This document shows positions 57,000 to 64,000 of a stretch of DNA of 64,000 nucleotides, in pieces. The stretch's first letter is position 1; every line of letters starts with the position of its first letter. The DNA is taken from positions 4,278,001 to 4,342,000 of the forward strand of contig JAQOTA010000053.1 in assembly GCA_029532415.1 (NCBI GenBank), given 5' to 3'. Below the pieces are notes generated by a model, which was not told the DNA's origin, ran no database searches, and worked only from the letters and a program-made list of their open reading frames with translations. Origin of the DNA: Marasmius tenuissimus (taxonomy: Eukaryota; Basidiomycota; Agaricomycetes; Agaricales; Marasmiaceae). The position numbers and the translations under genes are program-made.

Positions 57000-57720
57000 A
57001 GACGGCTTGTGCGTTGGCGTCGACGACTTTGATTCAGCGGTCAAAGTCTCTCGAGTTACGTTCGTGAAGATGGCGTCTTGGTGGAAATATCAGTCTTTGT
57101 AAGTTATTCCGGGCGGTACAGCGTTGCTTTTGGGTGCTCAAAACGAGGCTTGGAAATGATAAGTTAGTCTCATTCAATAACGGAAGAAAAGGAAAATACA
57201 TACCTGCCTCAGCATACGATAAAACCCTCCCAAGACTACGTTCATACAGTTCCCAATTGTCCCATTGATAACCCATATTGATTCGCCAACAACGGGAGGA
57301 GAGGGTTGAGCTGAGTACTGAAGTAATGAGGGGTTGGATTTGGATTTGGCTTGGTCGCTGTCGGTACCGTTACCAGAGAAATGACTACCGGAGCCCCATG
57401 AGAGGCTCGCCTGTATTTGAGTTCCGGACAAGATTCTGCTCGTTTGGCCGTTGTGATGGAAAGTTTTTGTGCGAGTGGGATTGTGGATATTGGATATGAG
57501 ACCGTCCAACGCTCTCGTGAAGGGTCGTAGAATGAGTCTGCCACCAATCGATTGGATTTCTCTTCAACTACTCGCAAGCCTGCGTATATCGACGACGATA
57601 TTGCCAGGTGATAGTTGATCCGTCTGGTTTATCAGACGGCGTGGTACTGACGGCGTGAGGGGTGCATACATTAGGAATGTTGAAGGTAGGCTGGTCTTTT
57701 TCCTTTCTCTTCGCCAGAGA
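57000..57720 (-). pseudogene. CGS-E': decayed cystathionine gamma-synthase fragment
   Basis: Same arrangement as the other primed copies. The minus strand reads NSRDFDRRIKVVDANAQAVF just upstream of the CGS-E start, and a GNGTDSDQAKSKSNPSLLQY-type piece corresponds to the LGNGTD block. Broken. Confidence 0.6.
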
Positions 57721-57879
57721 AAGGATACCGAGTCCGATGTCCGGCTTATTGGGCATTAGCACTTTAGCGCTCATTCGCCGACGTCGAAGGTGAAAGTATA
57801 TCTGAGCAAAGTGTTTTAAGTGAGTGATTAGCAAGTGACTTCACGATCAAAGTGGCAATAATTTCTCTAACATTTTTGT

Positions 57880-59154
57880 CGCCAACCTGCAGCCTAACTA
57901 CCAACCACTGCATTCACCTTGCCAAATTGACTAATACTCCCCACGACTTCCCATGACGCTACGGGGTCATGTTCTATCTTTGAAGGGCCAGGTTCCTCTG
58001 TGAGTGCCTGTCCCTCCTTCGTTCATGCGTGCTGAGACAAATCTTTTGCAGACTGGTGATGATACTACAAATATGACGACAGGTATGTGTTCACTACCTA
58101 CCTGTCAATACCCAGATCATATTTGTGCCTATAGATCATCGTGAAATTCAACAAACCACGACTTGAGCCACTCAACACTCAATACTCTCGATACAACGTT
58201 CACAGTGTATTCAACTGCGTATGCTAGGACTTCCGATGCTACGCCGACATCCACACGACTAACGTATTTGGTGATACTCATCAAAGTATGTTAACGGCGC
58301 AAGCAAAGGTCGTTTTTGGTGTGGATAGGTTGGAGGAGAAGATTTGGGAATGCAAGATGATGGTGATAGTGACAAGGACGAGAGTGAGGATGGAAATGAG
58401 GAAGCAGAGGACATGGAGAATATTGAAGGAGAGGGCTACTAGATCCTGGTGCTGATGAAGTGGATGAGACGGCTCTCAACTTGTTTCTGAGGCAGATTCA
58501 GGACAAGGTCCTTCGCCGACACGATTCAAAAGAGACCTCAGCAAGCTGCAAGTGAACGTGAACGTGTACCCTCAATCATACGCTGAGCTCCAAGCATCCT
58601 TCAGCAGACAAATGGATCGTTCTCGAATACGTTGGCGAAGGTTGCAGGTGAAGGGCATGATATGAGCTCTGAACTAGGTGAGTCTCACTCTTGTCACGCT
58701 TGCCGAGCTGCTTTTGAAGTTCTCCAGTCTTCTCCAGTCCAGACAAAAAGGCACACTCTCCTTCGTGTACCTCGTTTCATCCCGCTTGGGTTCTGGGGCA
58801 GAATATCGATGGAACTATGGAGCATATCGGCAGCGAAGTCGGGGAGGGATGCGAGGTTCAGCTCATGTACATGTCAGGCAAAAGACAATGTAAATGCGCA
58901 GCGGTTGGAGCATTCAAAGATGGATTCCTCTGATTCACCAGATTCGGGGGCGACAGCAGTTCTCTTGCATCTGAAAATGAAAATGACGTAGGATCAATGA
59001 TGTATTTCGGTTTCCTGTTGTCTATCCACACTCTACAGCACCCAGAGTCGGGTCTTTGGCTGAGAACGACCGAAGTTTATGTCATCTGCTTTTCATTGCG
59101 GTTTTGCCACCTTCCACGCTGTTACTGCAATCCGTGTGTCTGAGTTCCTGAGTC
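57880..59154. repeat. Repeat block R, copy 3 (decayed)
   Basis: Aligns with copies 1 and 2 but is far more diverged. The acidic frame is interrupted. The plus-strand piece MSSELGE recurs at 58662. The end includes the minus-strand remnant RSQPKTRLWVL (stop 59035-59033) that also closes the 43571-43825 exon. Similarity ends near 59154. Confidence 0.55.
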
Positions 59155-59510
59155 TGTTATGATGGCTGTCACAACTTATAGTCAGAGCTTAAGTTCGTTC
59201 AGGTTCAAGTTGTGATCAGAATAGTGAGATTGAAACTAGGTCAAGCTGAAGAACTCGACCAGATAAAGTACAAGTATATATACTAAAAGCCTCGTGTATA
59301 ACACATCTTTAAATAACAAGATGATCATAAATATGCAGTACCGAAAACAAGTCTGAGGCTTGATACAAGTTTTGTTGATAGATATGAACTGGAATCATAG
59401 ATAAAGCAGTGGTTAAGACAAGTAAGAGTTCTGACACAAGTCTCAGTGATAGATAAACGATGAAAAGATAGATATGAAAGAAAAGAATGTGTACCCCCTC
59501 AGTAAGAACA
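59155..59510. mobile_element. AT-rich insertion, possible LTR fragment
   Basis: Starts abruptly with TGTTATGATGGCTGTCACAA where copy 2 of block R continues differently. It is AT-rich without ORFs and ends before the CGS-D C-terminus. A beginning in TGTTATG is compatible with a long terminal repeat, but no second copy or target duplication was found. Confidence 0.3.
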
Positions 59511-59890
59511 CATGTCCGTGATGTGTAACTGTAACAGAGTCCGCGAGGGCCGATGCGACGAGCTCTTCTGGTCCCTTATAAGAGGCTGGATTGTTGAAGA
59601 AAGCTTCAGAGACGACAGGGGTGTTAAGAAATGTAATTGGAAAGAGACCGCCGTACTGGCGGCGAGGTTGTGAGGTGATGTACTTCGGGCAGGAGAGTTG
59701 TTTAATCACCCAACAGAGGCGGAAGGTGAGAGAGGAGAGGCTTCTGCGTTGGCGTCGATCGAAATCTCGTGGCATTTTGGTCAAAGAAACAGAGGCTTTG
59801 AGGGATCAGAACGAGGCTTCAGGACGGTGTGATCATGTAGTCGGAGAAGAAGGAACACACCTTCCACCTATTCAAGCTCAACATTCTTTG

Positions 59891-62602
59891 CCGGTGTAAA
59901 GCGCCACTCGTGGTGTATAATAAAATCTAACTCGTAGGTCAAATCCTCCCAACACTCAAGAGTGTAGCTGAAGGGTGCGGGAATCGGGGATCGGCGTTGA
60001 TCGTAGGTTCCGCTCTTAGCCAGACTGCAATAGTAGGCTGAAGGAAATCTGACTCAAGAAACTATCCAACTAAGGTAGCTTCGCCTCTGAAACCAGTTCG
60101 GAGGTCAAAAGTGGGGTTCGGAAGAGAGGTTTATAGGTTGTTTCGGGGAGTGTAGAGTTTGTTTGGTGCTTCGGAAGTGCGTTCTTAGGCTTCAACTAGC
60201 TTCAGAACCACTCGAACAGCGAGGGGTAACAAGACAATCAAATCAAACAATGGCAATTAGACTCCAATCAAGTCTGTCAATGACCGAAGACCAACTGTCA
60301 ACGGCGAACAATATCCTCAGCTCAATTAGCTTCGGAGGTTCAACAATAGCTCAGCCAGTCAAGTCGGCGTCGCAGACAAACAATGCAAAGTCAAGGTCAA
60401 GCAAGTGTTCAATGGATTTTCTAGGTTTGGGCAAACAAAGTTCTATTCCGTTCTAATGTCTCTCCAGAAGCGCTCCCGAGTCAACTGACTACCCAACAAG
60501 TGGAATAGCTTCGTATCCTCTGAATACTAATCGTACGGATTGCTTGGGGATTCTTGATGAAAACCCCACTGCTTATATACCCTAGGAGGCTCTAATTCTA
60601 CCTAATTGTACAAATATTGAATAAACCATGCCTCGGAGGCATAAACTACCTATTTTGGAATATACTTGGAGAGTTTTGTGTTTAATCTACGCTTTTGAAC
60701 CCCAAAGTCAAAACCAATAATTTGCTTCGGAAGTATTCATCAGCCTCGAACGTTCTCTAACATTCTTTTCTTCCGGGTCTCTCCTATCGATGGTTCCGTT
60801 CTGCCTATCTGCCTCCGCAGTATTGATTCTCCAGTTCTAGACCATTCAATCGTCGTATGTCATCCTGTTCTGTCTGCCTCCGAAGCATATACTCCCTTCG
60901 TCTGAAGCAAAGTACTTGCCTCCGAAGTGCTACTAGATGCCTATATTCATGGAGTTACCCAGCCGTTCATAGCCAGGTCGATGTCCTTTCCGTAGCTCGG
61001 ATAATTCTGAGGTCCTGCCATCCATATGGCCTCCCCACTATATCCAATCTTGGTGCCTTGGATACCGGGTAATAGTTCAATGGTTCAGCCAGAACTCCCA
61101 CTCGATTCTTTGGTACACCATTCCTTTCTTCCTAGTCCCTTGCCTCCCAGTGCAGTTGAGCACTGTGCTTTGCCACCAGCACCAACTATGCCCTTAGTAC
61201 AGTCAATATCTCCATGTACGAGTATAAGGGAGGTACCTCGACGGTGCAACTCCTTCGATCACTTCTTGATCATTGTTTAGCGCCCAGTGCCTGGTTCGGA
61301 TCCACGCCTCCGAAGCGCTAATTTCCTAGTTTCCGAAGTAAAATTTCCATTTCAGCGGCCAGTCCAGAGGTCAGTAAAAGCAAGTGCTAGGTTGTCCCAA
61401 TTCCTTGCTTACTTTTCCCCGAGCGTACTATGGCACGCTTGCATAACATTGAAGACCACTTTCGCAACTTACTCTATAGTAAGCCTTTCTACTTTCTAGA
61501 TTCCGAGGCGGCCTTCTGACTTCCTCTCCAGAGTTGTATAAGCTCTGGTGTTATCCAGAAGATTACTCTGATAAGATCAAGGAGCGCCGCATCATCCTAC
61601 CCATTCCACTCGACGCAGAACGAGAAGCTATCCTCGGAATCATCTTCCAGCAGTTCTTCCTCAGTCGCCACAGATCCGTCTACTGGGGCTACGTGATTCG
61701 TTACGACATGATCCAGGACGAAATCTATCTCTGCGAGGACACCTTTGACCACTTCATTCCTCACGATGCCAGGTCTATCATCGACATGGTTGCCGAGTCC
61801 ATTGCTCGAGTGGGATTCCTCGACTTCAAAACCGCTCGTACTCCTGGAGCCGTCAACGCTTGGATCGACGCCGTCGTCAGCTGTGCTGAGTGCCCAGCAC
61901 CTCCGAAGCTTGACTATACCAAGCTCTCGTTCTTCCAGTATTCCCCTGTCATGGGTCGTTGGCTCTCTCGATCCTTTTCTTTCTATAATCCTATTTTATG
62001 CGATCCATTCTATACCGATTATCTAGATCATGAAACCTTCATTGATTCTTATTATCCTGAAGATTCCGACGTAGATAATTACTTTGGTTGGGATGAGGTA
62101 GCTCTAGCCAATATGGATGACTAGCGTAACCTGTAGTATACCTAGTATACTTGAATCAATCATGCCTCCAAAGCGAGGCCTCGACCTTATACCAAGCTTC
62201 TGAGGCTCGACTTAGTCTCTCTCTCCGACCATCCATGCTTCCGCGGTAACCTCCTCTGTCTATCCCTACTAGTACGGGTCTTCGTTAAGTCTGATTCTGT
62301 TATTCTAATCCTTAGTACGATGCCTCCGAGCCACTGAAGATATTCCCTTGTTATGACTACAGGTCCTAGTCGTGCCTCCGAAGTGATACTTTCGTCAGTT
62401 ATACGACTCCTACAGTTTTCAGAGATAAGGAGAGACGCCTCCAAGGCGCTATTCTCTCCTTATGCTAGGATCTGAGCCTTTTACTAGCCGCTCGGGACTC
62501 GCTCTAGTACTCGTATTACCTAGTCATTTCTTATTTGTTTTATGCTAAAATCGCACAAAACAAGGCTCCGAAGCTGCTTTTTAATAGCAGGCGCTACACC
62601 GG
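59891..62602. mobile_element. 2.7-kb element with inverted ends and dense TTCGGAGG/CCTCCGAA motifs
   Basis: It sits between two CGS-derived flanks. The left end is CCGGTGTAAAGCGCC; the right end read inwards is CCGGTGTAGCGCC. The motif GCTTCGGA(A/G)G occurs on the plus strand in the left part (60096, 60117, 60168, 60329, 60724). The same motif is inverted, GCCTCCGAAG, in the right part (60886, 60918, 61307, 62375, with variants at 62163, 62322, 62433 and 62554). The right end has a CTGCTTTTTAATAGCAG hairpin. I see no simple target duplication, and flanking CGS sequence is lost. Class not determined. Confidence 0.65.
61534..62124 (+). CDS. 196-codon ORF inside the 2.7-kb element, unknown
   Basis: Open frame MYKLWCYPEDYSDKIKERRI to DYFGWDEVALANMDD. 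It is rich in aromatic and acidic residues (FIDSYYPEDSDVDNYFGWDE). Content is protein-like, with ordered-looking stretches such as VYWGYVIRYDMIQDEIYLCE and SIIDMVAESIARVGFLDF. No transposase, integrase, reverse transcriptase or zinc-finger motif was recognised. It may be the 3' exon of a longer gene, since a frame upstream (61287-61499) ends just before a TTCTAG acceptor-like site. Confidence 0.45.
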   Translation: MYKLWCYPEDYSDKIKERRIILPIPLDAEREAILGIIFQQFFLSRHRSVYWGYVIRYDMIQDEIYLCEDTFDHFIPHDARSIIDMVAESIARVGFLDFKTARTPGAVNAWIDAVVSCAECPAPPKLDYTKLSFFQYSPVMGRWLSRSFSFYNPILCDPFYTDYLDHETFIDSYYPEDSDVDNYFGWDEVALANMDD

Positions 62603-62949
62603 AGGAAGGGTACCCAGAGCAAGCTGATACGCGCTCCAGACAGCATTCATCCTGCCAGGATGAAGATATACGTCGGCCTCTCGATGTTCTGTGACGCCTC
62701 GTGCTCACACTCGGAGGCTTGCCTTCATTGTCATCCCGGACAAGGATACCCAATAATCTTGGACGTAGTTCTCGTTTGGCTATCTTGGCGGCTGTGATGG
62801 GAATATCAGAACTGTATCCTTCTTGTAGCTCAATGCCTCGTCCCCGCCACCGGGGAGGCCTTTGCGTGGACCATTCACAATTTTGGGTAGCTCTAGTTCA
62901 TGGTATAGTGTCAATTTGGAGACGTCTCGTGGGTATCACGGCGCAGAGG

Positions 62950-63478
62950 AGGGTATTGAGCCAGCATAGTTAAATGCACAGTGAGATGAAACTAAAACCT
63001 CACATATTGACTATAAGAGAATTCTTGTGTTCTTGTGGATGCTTGCTAGAGGTGATAATTGAGTAGATTGTCCTTAAAGCTTTGAGACGCAAAGTCTCCA
63101 GCTTTTATACAAGAGTCCTTGTCTATCTACAAGTCATAGAACATAGGTAAGTGAGAATATAGCATATGGTACATATTGCATATCAGTAAGCATAAGTGCT
63201 CGAAGAGCAGAGTGAGTAAGTAGGCATAGTCATACTAACTTTCTATCTAAGTAATCTAGAGAGAAAGCTCAGTCAGCTTTGAACGCTATTGGGTGCAAAG
63301 CTGAAACTTGTTATAAACCATAGAGATAAGGTGTGAGTACTGACTAACTACAGAGTCTGTCTGAGTAAGTACAGGATCTTTCATACAAGTGCAAGTGTCA
63401 TAGTGAAAGAGTCTATAAATAATAGACACATAAACAACACGTCAATAAAGTGTATCACATGGTAACCACATGTTCAAC
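62950..63478. mobile_element. AT-rich insertion in CGS-D, possible solo LTR
   Basis: About 530 bases interrupting CGS-D between matching enzyme sequence on both sides. AGAGG occurs at both edges (62945-62949 and 63479-63483), a possible 5-bp target duplication. Near the right end are TCTATAAATAATAG and CAATAAAG, the order of a promoter and poly(A) signal in an LTR. No coding capacity. Confidence 0.45.
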
Positions 63479-63829
63479 AGAGGGGACAGTGGGAGACTGA
63501 GGTGGAGAGCGTCCGGACAAAGATCCAGGCAATGTTCTGCTGGACGACGCGATATCCCACTCTCTGCGTACCCCCAGAATTGTCCCGCGAGTAGAAACAC
63601 ATCTTCCGGGAAGAGCACGAGGTGAATGTCGTATAGCCACACACCATGGCACCCACGATTCGCTTGTCACCCCCTTCATACCCAACATTATCTTTGCTTG
63701 TGGGCAGAGAAACAGAAATTGCATGAGGTTCGAGCGGGGAAGCAGTTGAGCCCAATGCGAGGTAGTTTCGGAGATGGATGGGGCATGGCGACGTAAAGGT
63801 GGTGAGGGAATGAATAGAACGACGAGACT

Positions 63830-64000
63830 TTGACTCGGCGACAAAAGTCTCTCAAGTTAGATCTCATGAAGATGGCGTCTTGGTCAAGATAGCAGTCTTC
63901 ATACGTTCTTCCGAGCGGTGTAGTGTTGGCTTTGGGGGCTCAGGACGAGGCTTCAGGACCATAAATCAGTCTCCTTCAATGAACGTGAGGAAAGAAAAGT
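63830..64000 (-). pseudogene. CGS-D': start of another cystathionine gamma-synthase fragment, cut by window edge
   Basis: CGS-like sequence of the RNSRDF region (GACTTTGACTCGGCGACAAA on the plus strand, then a TCTTGGTCAAGATAGC stretch) placed just upstream of CGS-D, as with the other primed copies. It shows that the array continues beyond base 64000. Confidence 0.55.

Larger units (their letters stand above)
59515..63786 (-). pseudogene. CGS-D: cystathionine gamma-synthase pseudogene with two insertions
   Basis: N-terminus at 63786 ([27 protein letters not shown]), then an internal deletion straight into IHLVLFPEDVFLLAGQFWG. A middle piece is at 62960-62603. The C-terminal pieces at 59870-59515 are VIKQLSCPKYITSQPRRQYG, GGLFPITF and EAFFNNPASYKGP. 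A 2.7-kb element (59891-62602) and an AT-rich insertion (62950-63478) split it. About 350 bases of CGS are also missing at the larger insertion. Confidence 0.75.

Noticed and set aside
59891..62602. Helitron interpretation of the 2.7-kb element
   Set aside because: A near-terminal hairpin is present, but there is no CTRR end, no 5' TC start at the opposite edge and no Rep/helicase. Inverted ends point to another class.
1..64000. tRNA, rRNA or CRISPR features
   Set aside because: I looked for T-arm-like GGTTCRAATCC signals and for regularly spaced short repeats. A few TTCAAAT/GTTCGAA strings occur, but without a cloverleaf, and no spacer array is present.

Overview
This window looks like nuclear DNA of a mushroom-forming basidiomycete (Agaricomycete). 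Genes are dense and carry many short introns, mostly about 50-65 nt. The gene content also fits: an AA9 polysaccharide monooxygenase, a secreted 'macrofage activating glycoprotein' family protein, and a local expansion of NACHT-type NLR genes. I cannot name the species.

Left part (1-25.3 kb): conventional single-copy genes. In order these are a membrane-anchored WD40 protein that runs off the left edge (-), the alpha subunit of protein farnesyltransferase (-), an ALY/REF mRNA-export adaptor with one unusually long intron (-), an RNA polymerase III subunit of the RPC31/RPC7 family (+), the secreted MAG-like protein (-), the AA9 enzyme (-), mitochondrial dihydrolipoamide succinyltransferase (+), a disordered protein ending in an Edc1/PNRC-like motif (+), and a mitochondrial-type PPR protein (-). 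The 15.5-19.0 kb and 20.3-22.9 kb stretches hold no gene I can defend, apart from one weak candidate.

Middle part (26.6-49.3 kb): three tandem, same-strand, apparently intact NLR genes of about 977, 983 and 1021 residues. Each has a very short polar N-terminus, a NACHT P-loop domain, and then a roughly 200-residue module present twice in tandem. The introns inside the two module copies sit at matching places with matching phases. The genes recur every 9-10 kb. Each is followed on the opposite strand by decayed copies of a cystathionine gamma-synthase (CGS) gene and by a block encoding an acidic ORF. The region therefore reads as a repeated NLR + CGS-pseudogene unit.

Right part (49.3-64 kb): the third unit's downstream region. 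It is larger because mobile elements have entered the CGS pseudogenes. These are a 1.6-kb element with inverted ends and a TA target duplication, a 607-bp hAT-like non-autonomous element with a perfect 8-bp target duplication, a 2.7-kb element packed with TTCGGAGG/CCTCCGAA motifs and carrying a 196-codon ORF, and two AT-rich insertions. All CGS copies appear broken, so the enzyme must be supplied from elsewhere in the genome if the organism uses this step. The NLR genes are the part of the array that has stayed open.
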